Positions 18,575-28,074 of a stretch of DNA of 64,000 bases are shown here, piece after piece. Each line of letters begins with the position of its first letter. Position 1 is the first letter of the stretch. Source of the stretch: an uncultured Eubacteriales bacterium (GTDB taxonomy: Bacteria > Bacillota > Clostridia > Christensenellales > Aristaeellaceae). Made by a program: the position numbers and the translations under genes. The stretch lies in NCBI GenBank assembly GCA_902790015.1, contig CADAQF010000001.1, positions 62,001 to 126,000 on the forward strand, read 5' to 3'. The notes under the pieces were generated by a model. It was not told the DNA's origin, did no database searches, and saw only the letters and a program-made list of their open reading frames with translations.

Positions 18575-20539
18575 ATGAACGACAACGCAAATAAAAAAGG
18601 CAATATTTCCATCGACGCCCAGAATATCATGCCGGTCATCAAGCGCTGGCTGTATTCCGACAAGGACATCTTCATCCGCGAAATGGTGTCCAACGGCTGC
18701 GACGCCATCACCAAGTACAGGATGATCAACTCCGCTCCGGCGGAGGAGGACCTGCGGGTGACGGTGACGTTGGACGCCGAAGCGGGCGAGATCCGCTTCA
18801 CGGACAACGGCATCGGCATGACTGCGGAGGAGGTCGAAAAGTACATCAACCAGGTGGCGTTTTCCGGCGCGGAGGAGTTCCTCAAAAACTACCAGGGGGA
18901 TGAAAAGGACGGCATCATCGGCCACTTCGGCCTTGGGTTCTATTCCGCCTTCATGGTGTCCGACAAGGTGACCATCGATACGCTGAGCTATCAGGAAAAC
19001 GCGAAGCCCGTCATCTGGGAAAGCGAGGACGGCATGACCTTCAGCATGCGCGACGGTGGGCGGACAGCGCGCGGAACCACCATCACGCTGCATATCATGG
19101 AGGACGAAAAGGAGTTCCTGGACGGCGTCCGCGTCCGCGAGGTGCTGGAGCGCTACTGCGGGTATATGTCCGTGCCGATCTATCTGGAGGATCTGGCGGT
19201 GATCCGCAAGCACGAAAAGGACGCAAAGCCCGCTGATAAGCAGGAAGAAGAACAGCCGGCCCCCGCCCCCGAGGAAACCGCCGAAAAGCCCATCAACGAC
19301 ACCCATCCGCTGTGGCTCAAAGCGCCCAAGGACTGCACGGACGAGGAATACCGGGAAACCTACCGCAAGCTCTTCCATACCTATGAGGATCCGCTTTTCT
19401 GGGTGCATCTGAACGTGGACTATCCCTTCAACCTGAAGGGCATCCTGTATTTCCCCCGCATCCGCCGGGATTTCGGGACCAACGACGGCGAGATCAAGCT
19501 GTTCAACCGGCAGGTTTTCGTGGCGGACAATATAAAGGAAGTCATCCCCGAATTCCTGATGCTGTTAAAGGGCGCCATCGACTGCCCCGACCTGCCGCTG
19601 AACGTTTCCCGCTCGTTCCTGCAAAACGACGGCTATGTCAAACGCCTTTCCCAGCACATCACCAAAAAGGTGGCGGATAAGCTCAATTCCCTTTTCAATA
19701 CCGAGCGCAAGACCTACGAGGGCTATTGGAACGACATCGCTCCCTTCGTCAAATACGGCTGCATCCGGGACGAAAAGTTCTACGCCATGGTCAAGGATTC
19801 GCTTTTGCTGCACACCGTGAAGGACGAATATCTGACCATCGCCGAATACCAGAGCCGCAACCAGGCCAAGGCAGAAAAGAAGATCTTCTACACCACCGAG
19901 CCCCAGCGCCAGGCGGCCGCCGTGGCCCTGTACACCGGGCGGGATATCGACGTGGCCGTCATGGATACGCTGATCGACATGAACTTCATGTCCTTCATGG
20001 AATTCGGCGGCGGCAACGACGGGCTGACCTTTGCCCGCGTGGACGCGGATATTTCCGGGCTCAAGCAGGAGGACGCGCAGGGCGCCGCCCAGCTGGACGA
20101 AGCCGCTTTGCAGGAGGAATTCCGCAAAGCCCTGGATCTTAAAGACCTGACCGTGAAGGCGGAGCCTTTGTCCGACGAAAGCCTGCCGGTGGTGCTGGTG
20201 GAGGATGAGCAGGTGCGGCGCTACAAGGAAATGAGCGCCGCCTACGGCGAAAAGTTCTCCTTCCCGTCCCGCTATACGCTGGTGCTGAACACCCTCTCAC
20301 CCACGATCCGCAAACTCGATCAGATGGAAGCGGGAGAGACCAGGACGCTGCTTGAGCAGCAGCTGTACGATATCGCCCGGCTTTCCTCCCGTCCGCTGGA
20401 GGCGGAGGACCTGAAGGCCTTCATCGCCCGCAGCAACCGGCTGGTCGGCCTGCTGATGGGCGTGCCCGCGGCGGAAAAGCCCGCGGAGGAACAGCCGTCT
20501 GCCCCCAAAGCGGAAAGCGCCGGGGAAGGTGAAGCGTAA
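18575..20539 (+). CDS. htpG: Molecular chaperone HtpG (Hsp90)
   Basis: 654 aa dimeric ATP-dependent chaperone. The N-terminal GHKL ATPase domain has the Asn/Asp region as REMVSNGCDAITK where many HtpG proteins have ISNASDA, then DNGIGMT, GHFGLGFYSAFMV and RGTTITLH. A charged linker near residues 210-240 (KPADKQEEEQPAPAPEETAE) separates it from the middle domain (FWVHLNVDYPFNLKGILYFP). The C-terminal domain ends in an acidic, Ala/Glu-rich tail. The long linker and acidic tail are unusual for bacterial HtpG. Start follows GGAGGGA. A CIRCE element controls the promoter. Confidence 0.96.
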   Translation: MNDNANKKGNISIDAQNIMPVIKRWLYSDKDIFIREMVSNGCDAITKYRMINSAPAEEDLRVTVTLDAEAGEIRFTDNGIGMTAEEVEKYINQVAFSGAEEFLKNYQGDEKDGIIGHFGLGFYSAFMVSDKVTIDTLSYQENAKPVIWESEDGMTFSMRDGGRTARGTTITLHIMEDEKEFLDGVRVREVLERYCGYMSVPIYLEDLAVIRKHEKDAKPADKQEEEQPAPAPEETAEKPINDTHPLWLKAPKDCTDEEYRETYRKLFHTYEDPLFWVHLNVDYPFNLKGILYFPRIRRDFGTNDGEIKLFNRQVFVADNIKEVIPEFLMLLKGAIDCPDLPLNVSRSFLQNDGYVKRLSQHITKKVADKLNSLFNTERKTYEGYWNDIAPFVKYGCIRDEKFYAMVKDSLLLHTVKDEYLTIAEYQSRNQAKAEKKIFYTTEPQRQAAAVALYTGRDIDVAVMDTLIDMNFMSFMEFGGGNDGLTFARVDADISGLKQEDAQGAAQLDEAALQEEFRKALDLKDLTVKAEPLSDESLPVVLVEDEQVRRYKEMSAAYGEKFSFPSRYTLVLNTLSPTIRKLDQMEAGETRTLLEQQLYDIARLSSRPLEAEDLKAFIARSNRLVGLLMGVPAAEKPAEEQPSAPKAESAGEGEA

Positions 20540-20580
20540 GAAGCCCTGCCCGTGCGGCAAAAGGGAAGGAGGGAAAAGCC

Positions 20581-21069
20581 TTGGTTTTCAAATACTGTCC
20601 GGCCTGCGGGGAACGCCTTTCGTCCCGGGTCATAGGGCAGGAAGGGGCCGTTCCCTTCTGCCCCGGCTGTAAAAGGCCGTGGTTTCCCCTGTTCCCGTCC
20701 GCCGTATGCGTGCTGGGCGTCAACAGCCGGGGCGAGGCGCTGTTTGCCCGTCAGGAGAGGATACCCGGGCTTTGCCTGATATCCGGCTTCATCAAGCCCG
20801 GTGAAACCGCGGAGGAGACGGCCTTACGCGAATGGCGGGAGGAAACAGGGCTTTCCCTTTCCCGCCTGCGCTCCGTTGGCACGCACTGGTACGCCCGGGA
20901 CGGCGTGCTGATGCATCTGTTCACCGGCGATACGCAGGACGGGCCAGTCCATCCTTCCGAGGAGCTGCTGGATGCCTTTTTTCTGCCCATCCCCGACGCC
21001 CTGCCCCGGATAGACCCGTCCTCCACGGGCGTGCTGGCGCTGATCAGGGCGGTTTCTGAGCCCGGCTGA
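20581..21069 (+). CDS. Nudix hydrolase with N-terminal zinc ribbon (NudC-like)
   Basis: 162 aa from a TTG start (GGAGG nine bases upstream). Residues 5-30 hold a zinc ribbon, CPACG then CPGC. The Nudix box reads [11 protein letters not shown] followed by REWREETGL, matching Gx5Ex7REUxEExGU completely. The layout, zinc ribbon then Nudix, is that of NADH pyrophosphatase NudC or of RNA/NAD decapping relatives, but without NudC's N-terminal domain. It lies 41 bases after htpG and may be transcribed with it. Confidence 0.88.
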   Translation: MVFKYCPACGERLSSRVIGQEGAVPFCPGCKRPWFPLFPSAVCVLGVNSRGEALFARQERIPGLCLISGFIKPGETAEETALREWREETGLSLSRLRSVGTHWYARDGVLMHLFTGDTQDGPVHPSEELLDAFFLPIPDALPRIDPSSTGVLALIRAVSEPG

Positions 21070-21083
21070 CCTTTCACTGTACA

Positions 21084-21112
21084 TTGACAAGAACCGGCGA
21101 ATCGGATACAAT
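21084..21112 (+). promoter_or_regulatory. Promoter of gpmA
   Basis: TTGACA, 17 bases, TACAAT, about 60 bases before the gene. Confidence 0.75.
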
Positions 21113-21173
21113 AAGTGCAGGGAAATCCCGTCGGATTTACCTCATGACTGATACCATAAGGAGGATGATTCCC

Positions 21174-21920
21174 ATGATGAAACTGGTTTTGATCCGCCAC
21201 GGCGAGAGCGAATGGAACAAGCTGAACCTCTTCACCGGGTGGACCGACGTAGACCTCAGCGAAAAGGGCCACGAAGAAGCCAAGGCCGCCGGCCGGCTGC
21301 TGAAGGCCGAAGGGTATGACTTTGACGTCTGCTACACCTCCTACCTCAAGCGCGCTATCCACACGCTGAATCACGTGCTGGACGAAATGGACCGCGCCTG
21401 GCTGCCCGTCATCAAGACCTGGCGGCTCAATGAGCGCCACTACGGCGCCCTGCAGGGCCTGAACAAGTCCGAGACCGCCGAAAAATACGGCGAGGAGCAG
21501 GTCAAGATCTGGCGCCGCTCCTTCAACATCAAGCCCCCGGCCCTGGAGGAAACCGACGAGCGCTCCGCCCTCAACCAGCCCATGTACCGCAACGTGGACA
21601 AGAAGGATCTCCCCGCCTGCGAGAGCCTGGAGACCACCATTGAGCGCGCCGTTCCCTATTTCAACGACGTGATCCGCAAGGACATGGAAGCCGGAAAGCG
21701 CGTCCTGATCGCCGCCCACGGCAATTCCCTGCGCGCCCTGGTCAAGTATTTCGATAACCTGAGCGACGAAGAGATCATCGGCGTCAACATTCCCACCGGC
21801 ACGCCGCTGGTGTACGAGTTTGACGACGATTTCAAGGTGATCCGTCACTATTACCTGGGCGACCAGGAAGCCCTCAAGGCCAAGATGGAAGCCGTCGCCA
21901 ACCAGGGCAAGAAAAAGTAA
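21174..21920 (+). CDS. gpmA: 2,3-bisphosphoglycerate-dependent phosphoglycerate mutase
   Basis: 248 aa from the ATG at 21174; AAGGAGG lies nine bases upstream, and the promoter excludes the earlier in-frame ATGs near 21084. Histidine phosphatase fold: [10 protein letters not shown] with the phosphorylated His, the [11 protein letters not shown] substrate loop and [10 protein letters not shown] with the second His. It interconverts 3- and 2-phosphoglycerate in glycolysis. The length and the complete ERHYG segment distinguish it from small histidine phosphatases. Monocistronic. Confidence 0.96.
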   Translation: MMKLVLIRHGESEWNKLNLFTGWTDVDLSEKGHEEAKAAGRLLKAEGYDFDVCYTSYLKRAIHTLNHVLDEMDRAWLPVIKTWRLNERHYGALQGLNKSETAEKYGEEQVKIWRRSFNIKPPALEETDERSALNQPMYRNVDKKDLPACESLETTIERAVPYFNDVIRKDMEAGKRVLIAAHGNSLRALVKYFDNLSDEEIIGVNIPTGTPLVYEFDDDFKVIRHYYLGDQEALKAKMEAVANQGKKK

Positions 21921-21936
21921 ACCGCTAAAGCAATCC

Positions 21937-21980
21937 GCCGCGCTTTCCGTTTTTCGATTCCGGAAAGCGCGGCTTTTTTT
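21937..21980 (+). terminator. Intrinsic terminator of gpmA
   Basis: 13-bp stem GCCGCGCTTTCCG / CGGAAAGCGCGGC with an 11-base loop, followed by seven T. Confidence 0.92.
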
Positions 21981-21983
21981 CAG

Positions 21984-22013
21984 TTGATAAAAACGGCCGA
22001 TCCGTGGTACAAT
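21984..22013 (+). promoter_or_regulatory. Promoter of the second serine hydrolase gene
   Basis: TTGATA, 18 bases, TACAAT, immediately after the gpmA terminator; it fixes the downstream start at 22048. Confidence 0.65.
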
Positions 22014-22047
22014 GCCGGCAGCAACGATAAAAAAGGAGTGGGTTTCT

Positions 22048-23109
22048 ATGAACCAGGCCGATCTGGAACGGCTTGCCGCGGCGGTCAGGTCCGTCACAGA
22101 GCGCTATCACGGTTTCGGATATTTTCCCTCCGCCTGCGTGCGGGTATTTGACGCGGAAAAATGCCTCGTCAGCGTATGCGTAGGAGACGCGTCTGAAAAC
22201 GATCTGTTTGACGTGGCCTCGCTGACCAAGCTGGCCACCTCCACGCAGGTACTGCTTTTGGCAGATGCGGGCAGGCTTTCCCTGGAGGACAGGATCGCCG
22301 ATTTTTTCCCCGAGATCCGCGGGGACGCTTTTCTCTCGGAGCGTCTGCGCGGCGTCACGCTTCTGAGCCTGCTGACCCATACCTCGGGCATCGCGGACTG
22401 GTATCCCTTCTATGAAAAAAAGGGAGAGCCGTTTTTCAGCGTGCTCTCCTGGGCGCTCAAAAATACCCCGCCGGTCAGCGGCGTGGTCTATTCCGATCTC
22501 AACTTCATGCTGCTGGGAAAGCTGCTGGAAAGGGTGCACGGAATGGAGCTTTCGGAATGCCTTCAGCGCCATCTGGTCCAGCCGCTCGGCCTGGGCCGGA
22601 TGCTGTACCGGCCGCAGGCCCTGGAGGGTGAAAGGATCATCCCCTCCGATTACGGCAATCCCATCGAAATGGAAATGTGCCGGGAAAGGGGCATCTCCTT
22701 TGACGGCTTCAGGCCTTTGGGCGTGCCGGTCACGGGCACGGTAAACGACGGAAACTGCCACTATTATTTTGACGATGTGGCCGGCCACGCGGGCATTTTT
22801 GCCACCACGCAGGCCTATATGCGCCTGTGCCAGTTTTACCTGAATACCGACCGGCCGCTTTTGCAGAGCGCCGTCCGCCAGCAGCCCGGATCGCCCGGCC
22901 GGGGGCTCGGATTCCAGACCACCGCCATGTACCCCGGCGGCTGCGGCCACACCGGCTTCACCGGCACGGCCGTGTGGTTTTCCCGGGAACGCCGGATAGG
23001 CGCCGTTTCCTTTACCAACCGGCTGTTTTTCCCCAACGGAAACCCGGAGCCCACCAACGATTTCCGCCGGGCGCTGCACGAGACCGTCTACGCGCTGACT
23101 ACACCGTGA
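22048..23109 (+). CDS. Beta-lactamase-family serine hydrolase next to anmK
   Basis: 353 aa from the ATG at 22048 (AAGGAGTG upstream). Motifs: VASLTK (SxxK) near residue 60, VVYSDLNFMLLG (YxN-like Tyr) and CGHTGFTG (HTG in place of KTG). No signal peptide. It is only distantly like the hydrolase at 15557. Its end overlaps the convergent anmK by 11 bases. In Bacillus a cytoplasmic or secreted beta-lactamase-fold protein (AmiE/YbbE) cuts MurNAc-peptides in wall recycling; proximity to anmK makes a similar role possible but unproven. Confidence 0.87.
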   Translation: MNQADLERLAAAVRSVTERYHGFGYFPSACVRVFDAEKCLVSVCVGDASENDLFDVASLTKLATSTQVLLLADAGRLSLEDRIADFFPEIRGDAFLSERLRGVTLLSLLTHTSGIADWYPFYEKKGEPFFSVLSWALKNTPPVSGVVYSDLNFMLLGKLLERVHGMELSECLQRHLVQPLGLGRMLYRPQALEGERIIPSDYGNPIEMEMCRERGISFDGFRPLGVPVTGTVNDGNCHYYFDDVAGHAGIFATTQAYMRLCQFYLNTDRPLLQSAVRQQPGSPGRGLGFQTTAMYPGGCGHTGFTGTAVWFSRERRIGAVSFTNRLFFPNGNPEPTNDFRRALHETVYALTTP

Positions 23110-24280
23110 TCTTTCCCATCACCACCGGGTGCCGGGCGCCGGTGACCCGGGGCACGTTGTTGCACACGCCTCTTACGCATTCGGCGGCCATCACGGCGAA
23201 GGCGACGGCCTCCTTGGCGTCCGAATCAAAGCCCAGATCCTCGTTGGTCAGGACGGGGATGGAAAGCCTGCGGCGGATGAAGGCCATCAGCGTGGGGTTT
23301 CTGCTGCCGCCGCCGCCCACGATCAGCTGCTCCGGCATGGGACGGCAGAAATCCCGGATCGCCGTCTGGATGCAGGCGGCGGTAAAATCCGTGGCGGTGG
23401 CAATGATATCGCAGGCCGGAAGCCCGAGCCCCGCGGCCTTATTAAGGACTGCCCCGATATAAGCGTCCCCGTATTTTTCCCGGCCGGTGGTCTTGGGCGG
23501 AGGGGTTTTCAGATACGCGTCCTCCATCAGGAAGGCGAGCAGTTCTGAAGATACCTTCCCTGCCGCCGCCAGGCGCCCGTCCGTATCGATGCGCTGCGAC
23601 CCGCCGGTGAGCTTTTCGGTCAGCCTGTCCATGACCATGTTGCCGGGGCCGGTATCAAAGGCAAAGACGTCCTCCAGCCCGCACCCGGCGGGGATGACGG
23701 AAAGGTTTCCGATGCCGCCGATATTCTGAAGGCCCACCGTTTTATCCGCCCTTCTGTACAGCAGGTATTCGGCGTAGGGCACCAGCGGCGCTCCCTGGCC
23801 GCCGGCCGCCATGTCGCGGACGCGGAAATCGCTGACCACGGGGCAGCCCATCCCCTCCGCTATGACGGACGGTTCGCCCAGCTGCAGGGTGGCGGTAAGA
23901 GGAGTGCCCAGATAGCTTTCCGGCTGCGGGATGTGCCAAAGGGTCTGCCCGTGGCTGCCCACCAGATCGATCTCCTCCGGGAGGACTTCTGCTTTGGCGC
24001 ACACCTCCCGGCACGCCCTGAGGCAGACCCCGCCCAGGTAAAAGCTGAACAGCGCCAGGTCATGGCTGCCGCCTTCCCCGCCCGAGGCCAGGCGGAGGAT
24101 CTCCCGGCGTTCCTCATCCGTATAGGGAATGGAAACAAATGCCAGCTGGCGGACACTGATGTCCGTGCCGGAGCCGCTGATCTCAGTCAGCGCGGCATCC
24201 ATGCCGTCGGCGGACGTGCCGCTCATCAGGCCGATCACCTTCAGGGTGTGCTTATTCAGGATCTCATTCAGGGTTTTCAT
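23099..24280 (-). CDS. anmK: Anhydro-N-acetylmuramic acid kinase
   Basis: 393 aa from the ATG at 24278-24280, with GGAGAGGAA upstream; the frame continues to 24340 but without a ribosome site. Shows VIGLMSGTSADGMDAAL at the N-terminus, VGSHGQTLWHIP, FDTGPGNMVMD with the catalytic Asp region, and VGGGGSRNP near the C-terminus. AnmK phosphorylates and opens 1,6-anhydroMurNAc to MurNAc-6-phosphate, feeding recycled cell wall sugar to MurQ. No murQ or nagZ is visible nearby. Confidence 0.94.
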   Translation of the reverse strand: MKTLNEILNKHTLKVIGLMSGTSADGMDAALTEISGSGTDISVRQLAFVSIPYTDEERREILRLASGGEGGSHDLALFSFYLGGVCLRACREVCAKAEVLPEEIDLVGSHGQTLWHIPQPESYLGTPLTATLQLGEPSVIAEGMGCPVVSDFRVRDMAAGGQGAPLVPYAEYLLYRRADKTVGLQNIGGIGNLSVIPAGCGLEDVFAFDTGPGNMVMDRLTEKLTGGSQRIDTDGRLAAAGKVSSELLAFLMEDAYLKTPPPKTTGREKYGDAYIGAVLNKAAGLGLPACDIIATATDFTAACIQTAIRDFCRPMPEQLIVGGGGSRNPTLMAFIRRRLSIPVLTNEDLGFDSDAKEAVAFAVMAAECVRGVCNNVPRVTGARHPVVMGKITV

Positions 24281-24356
24281 GCTGATTCCTCTCCGGGCCA
24301 AAGCCCCCGTCATGCCGCTTTTTCCGCGCCGGCGGCGCATCTTATTCCTTTACTGA

Positions 24357-24385
24357 ATTATAAAAAAGCCCGGTCCGCCTGTCAA
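24357..24385 (-). promoter_or_regulatory. Consensus promoter of anmK
   Basis: Minus strand: TTGACA, 17 bases, TATAAT, both hexamers perfect, about 70 bases before the anmK start. Confidence 0.8.
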
Positions 24386-24456
24386 GCGGGACCGCTGTGC
24401 CGGACGCAGGTTTTTTGAATGTCCCACCCATTTTTTTGATAATCCTCATATTTTGC

Positions 24457-24485
24457 TTGTGTTCATGCAATAAATGTGCTAAAAT
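24457..24485 (+). promoter_or_regulatory. Promoter of the peptide ABC importer operon
   Basis: TTGTGT, 17 bases, TAAAAT with TGC before the -10. The 303-base gap 24281-24583 holds this and the divergent anmK promoter; nothing else stands out in it. Confidence 0.55.
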
Positions 24486-24583
24486 ACACAAGAAATATGC
24501 AAATATCGGGCCTTGTCCCGCTTTCCGATCCGGATCAAAGCGCGGTTTGAAGCGCTTTGCAATAAAAAGAAAGAGGTGTTTTC

Positions 24584-26101
24584 ATGAAGAAACTGTTTGC
24601 TCTGCTCCTGGCACTGTCCATGGCGCTGGCGCTGGTCCCCGCCTCGCTGGCTGAAGGCAATGTGCTGCGCTACGGCACGGAAACCGAAGTGGCCGGGTTC
24701 GATCCGCACACCATTTCTTCCCACGCTTCCCTGCGCGTGATGGCGCAGGTGTACAACCAGCTGGTGGACGTGGACGAGGACCTGAACGTGATCCCGGAGC
24801 TGGCTACCTCCTGGGAGATCTCCGAGGATAACCTGACCTACACCTTCCATCTGGCGGACAACGTGTATTTCCATTCCGGCCGCAAGATGACCGCTGAGGA
24901 CGTCAAGTACTCCTACGAGCGTATCCTGAACCCCGACCTGGGCGCTCTGGGCAATTCCGCCAGCTATGCCGGCGGCGTGGCCTCCGTCGAGGTGGTGGAC
25001 GAGCTGACTGTCAAAATGACCCTGAGCGCCGTCAACGTGGCGTTCCTGAGCAGCCAGTCCTCCTCCTACTGCTCCATCGTGGATAAGGACGTGGTGGAAG
25101 CCAACGAAGGCAGCCTCCTGCGCGCCGACGGCGGCACCGGCCCCTACACCCTGGGCGAATGGGTACCGGACAACCATGTGACCGTGAACGCCTACGACAA
25201 ATACTTTGACGAAGCGGGTAAAGCCTCCTTTGACGCCATCGAGTTCTACGTCATGACCGACGCTTCCTCCCGTCTGAACGCCCTCAGGACCGGCGAGGTC
25301 GACCTGATCGTGGCCGATACCGCCATGCTGGAGCTGGTCAAGGCGGATGATCCCATCCAGGTCATCTCCTACCAGACCCGCGACTATGTGGGCCTGTTCT
25401 TCAACGTCGAGCGCGAGCCCTTCACCAATCCCCTGGTCCGTCAGGCAATCAACTACGCGCTGAACCGCGAGGAGATCATCGACTTCGCGTACAACGGAAC
25501 GGCCGCCGTTTCGGGCTTCATCCCCGCTTCCCTGGGCCACTGGGCCGTGGACGTGGGCGAAAAGGACTATTACACCCAGAATATCGAAAAAGCCAAGCAG
25601 CTCATGGCCGAAGCGGGCTATCCCAACGGCTTTGAGACCGTGATCACCGTGGGCCTGGAGGACGGCATCCGCGATATGGGCGTCGTCGCCGAGCAGCAAC
25701 TGGCCGCCATCGGCATCAAGGCCGAGATCAAGAACGAAGAGAACGCCGAGTATATCGACGACTGGAAGGCCCATAACTTCGACATCATGATCTGCCACAA
25801 CGGCGCGGGCTCCGACCCCAACCGCGGCGTCGCCTTCTTCTTCTCCACCACCGGCTCCGCCAACATCCAGGGCTACAGCAACGCCCGCGTGGACGAGCTG
25901 TGCGTGCTGGGCGCCGCCACCACCAACGAGGCGGAACGCGAAGCGTATTACCATGAGGCGATCAACATCATCCTGGACGAGTGCGCCACCGCCACCGTCG
26001 CCTGCCCCATGGCCTACTTCCTGGCCTCCCCCGCGCTTCAGGGCTATGCCCCCAACGCCTCCAACACCTCTAACTTCGCCGGCGTGACCCTGGCCAAGTA
26101 A
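24584..26101 (+). CDS. Oligo/dipeptide ABC transporter substrate-binding protein (SBP family 5)
   Basis: 505 aa. Signal peptide MKKLFALLLALSMALALVPA ending SLA-EG, with no lipobox cysteine. The mature part begins LRYGTETEVAGFDPH and carries the family-5 signature around YTFHLADNVYFHSGRKMTAEDVKYSYERI (residues 80-110), plus VRQAINYALNREEII. Family members bind peptides, nickel or sugars-peptide conjugates; peptides are the default. First of five consecutive ABC genes. The lack of an anchoring cysteine is unexpected for a Gram-positive-type importer. Confidence 0.92.
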   Translation: MKKLFALLLALSMALALVPASLAEGNVLRYGTETEVAGFDPHTISSHASLRVMAQVYNQLVDVDEDLNVIPELATSWEISEDNLTYTFHLADNVYFHSGRKMTAEDVKYSYERILNPDLGALGNSASYAGGVASVEVVDELTVKMTLSAVNVAFLSSQSSSYCSIVDKDVVEANEGSLLRADGGTGPYTLGEWVPDNHVTVNAYDKYFDEAGKASFDAIEFYVMTDASSRLNALRTGEVDLIVADTAMLELVKADDPIQVISYQTRDYVGLFFNVEREPFTNPLVRQAINYALNREEIIDFAYNGTAAVSGFIPASLGHWAVDVGEKDYYTQNIEKAKQLMAEAGYPNGFETVITVGLEDGIRDMGVVAEQQLAAIGIKAEIKNEENAEYIDDWKAHNFDIMICHNGAGSDPNRGVAFFFSTTGSANIQGYSNARVDELCVLGAATTNEAEREAYYHEAINIILDECATATVACPMAYFLASPALQGYAPNASNTSNFAGVTLAK

Positions 26102-26118
26102 TTTCCGGTTTTTCAGGC

Positions 26119-26144
26119 AGGTGCGGAGCCCACGCTCCGCACCT
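26119..26144 (+). terminator. Stem-loop between the substrate-binding and permease genes
   Basis: 11-bp stem AGGTGCGGAGC / GCTCCGCACCT, loop CCAC, no T-run directly after it. Such stems usually protect the abundant binding-protein mRNA or cause partial termination. Confidence 0.6.
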
Positions 26145-26223
26145 TGCCTGTTTGAGCCCGTTCAGCGCGGCGCTCAGCTCCTTTCCCCTTTTTCTTATTA
26201 ATTGCTCCAGACGGGAGAAGATT

Positions 26224-27168
26224 ATGCGCGATTATATCATCCGGCGGCTGATCATGCTGATTCCCATCCTGCTGGGGATCAGCATCGCCATCTTTGTGGT
26301 CATGCAGCTGATCCCGGGCGACGTGGTGTCCGGCATACTGGGCATCGAACAGACCCCGGAACTCAGGGCCATGTGGGAAAAAAAGCTGGGGCTGGACAAG
26401 CCTCTGGTGGAACAGTATTTCAGCTGGATCGGCAAGGCCGTGACCGGCGACTTCGGCGAGTCCTTCCGCACCGGCGCGCCGGTGTTCCCTGAGATCATGA
26501 GCCGTTTTAAGATCTCGGCGGAGCTGGCCGTGCTGGCCTGCATCATTGCCTGGATCATCGCGCTGCCGCTGGGCGTACTGTCTTCCCTCAAGCGCAACAG
26601 CGTGATCGACCGGATCGTGCGCGTCGTGGCGCTGATGGGCGTGTCCATCCCCAATTTCGCCTCGGCCACGCTGCTGATACTGTTCCTGGCCAAGGGCTTC
26701 AACTACCATACGCCGGTCAAATACGCGGGACTTTTTGAAAACTTCGGCGTCAATATGCAGATCATGCTTTTGCCCGCGCTGGTGCTGGGATCGGTGATGG
26801 CCGGGTCGGTCATGCGCATGACCCGCTCGTCCATGCTGGAGGTGCTGCGGCAGGACTATATCAAAGCGGTCCGGGCCAAGGGCGCGCCCGAAAGGGTGAC
26901 CATCTTCCGCCACGCCTTCAAAAACAGCTCCATCCCCATCGTCACCCTGGTCGGCATGCAGATCGGAAGCCTGATGGGCGGCACCGTGGTCATCGAGCAG
27001 ATCTTTTCTATCCCCGGCCTGGGGCAGTATACCCTGACCGGCATATCCCAGCGGGATTTTCCGGTGGTGCAGGGGTGCGTCCTTTTTATCGCCGTGGTAT
27101 ACGTGCTGGTGAACCTGCTGGTGGATATCCTCTATACCTACATCGATCCCCGCATTTCGTACAGCTGA
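26224..27168 (+). CDS. Peptide ABC transporter permease, DppB/OppB type
   Basis: 314 aa from the ATG at 26224 (GGGAGAAG upstream). N-terminal YIIRRLIMLIPILLGISIAIFVVMQLIPGD is the DppB/OppB opening; the EAA loop for ATPase contact reads YIKAVRAKGAPERVTIFRHAFKNS near residues 220-240. Six membrane segments. The C-terminus VDILYTYIDPRISY is standard for the family. Confidence 0.94.
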   Translation: MRDYIIRRLIMLIPILLGISIAIFVVMQLIPGDVVSGILGIEQTPELRAMWEKKLGLDKPLVEQYFSWIGKAVTGDFGESFRTGAPVFPEIMSRFKISAELAVLACIIAWIIALPLGVLSSLKRNSVIDRIVRVVALMGVSIPNFASATLLILFLAKGFNYHTPVKYAGLFENFGVNMQIMLLPALVLGSVMAGSVMRMTRSSMLEVLRQDYIKAVRAKGAPERVTIFRHAFKNSSIPIVTLVGMQIGSLMGGTVVIEQIFSIPGLGQYTLTGISQRDFPVVQGCVLFIAVVYVLVNLLVDILYTYIDPRISYS

Positions 27169-27185
27169 GATAAGGAGGCGCCCGC

Positions 27186-28061
27186 ATGAAAAAAACCAGG
27201 CAACCCGTAAAACAGCGCCCCCTTCCCGGCAACGAGAGCACGCTGCGCCTTTTATGGCAGGATCCCATGGGCCGGGCCGGCATGATCGGCATCGGCCTGA
27301 TCATCATCATGGCCGTTTTCGCCCCGTGGATCGCCCGGTATGACGTGGCCCAGATGCACGCCCGAAACCGCCTTCAGGGCCCCAGCGCCCAGTTCTGGTT
27401 CGGCACGGACAACTTCGGGCGGGACGTCTTCAGCCGCATCGTGTACGGCGCCAGGGTATCGCTGGTGGTCGGCATCGTGGCCGTGGGCATCGCCGCCGGC
27501 TTTGGATACCTTTTAGGCATGATCGCAGGCTTTTTTGAGGGAAAAACGGAGACCGTCATCATGATGGTCATGGACATCATTTTCGCCTTCCCGTCGATCC
27601 TGCTGGCGCTGTTCATCGTGGCGGCGCTGGGCACGAGCATCGTGAACACCATGATCGCCATCGGCATCGTGAATATCCCGGTTTTCTGCCGCACGGTACG
27701 CGCTTCGGTCAAAACGGTCAAATCCACCGACTATATCGCCAACGCCCGCAGCATAGGCCTAAAAAGGATGAGCATCCTGTTCAGGCACGTGACGCCCAAC
27801 GTCATGGCCCCCTTCACCGTGCAGGCCACGCTCGCCCTGTCCGGCGCCATTTTGACCGAGGCCTCCATGAGCTTTTTAGGGCTCGGCATCCAGCCGCCCA
27901 ATCCTTCCTGGGGCTCCATGCTGTCCGACGCGCGCAAATATATGGAGCAGGCGCCCTGGCTGGTCATCTTCCCGGCCCTGTTCATCATCATCACGATACT
28001 TTCTTTCAATATCCTGGGCGACGCGCTGCGCGACGTGCTGGACCCGAAGCTCAAGCTGTAA
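27186..28061 (+). CDS. Peptide ABC transporter permease, DppC/OppC type
   Basis: 291 aa. Cytoplasmic N-terminus, first membrane segment AGMIGIGLIIIMAVFAPWI, then HARNRLQGPSAQFWFGTDNFGRDVFSR, the OppC_N signature. The EAA loop is DYIANARSIGLKRMSILFRHVTPN. Ends with ILGDALRDVLDPKLKL, diagnostic of DppC/OppC. RBS AAGGAGG. It forms the transmembrane pore with the DppB-type protein 17 bases upstream. Confidence 0.95.
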   Translation: MKKTRQPVKQRPLPGNESTLRLLWQDPMGRAGMIGIGLIIIMAVFAPWIARYDVAQMHARNRLQGPSAQFWFGTDNFGRDVFSRIVYGARVSLVVGIVAVGIAAGFGYLLGMIAGFFEGKTETVIMMVMDIIFAFPSILLALFIVAALGTSIVNTMIAIGIVNIPVFCRTVRASVKTVKSTDYIANARSIGLKRMSILFRHVTPNVMAPFTVQATLALSGAILTEASMSFLGLGIQPPNPSWGSMLSDARKYMEQAPWLVIFPALFIIITILSFNILGDALRDVLDPKLKL

Positions 28062-28074
28062 GGAGGGAAAGCGT

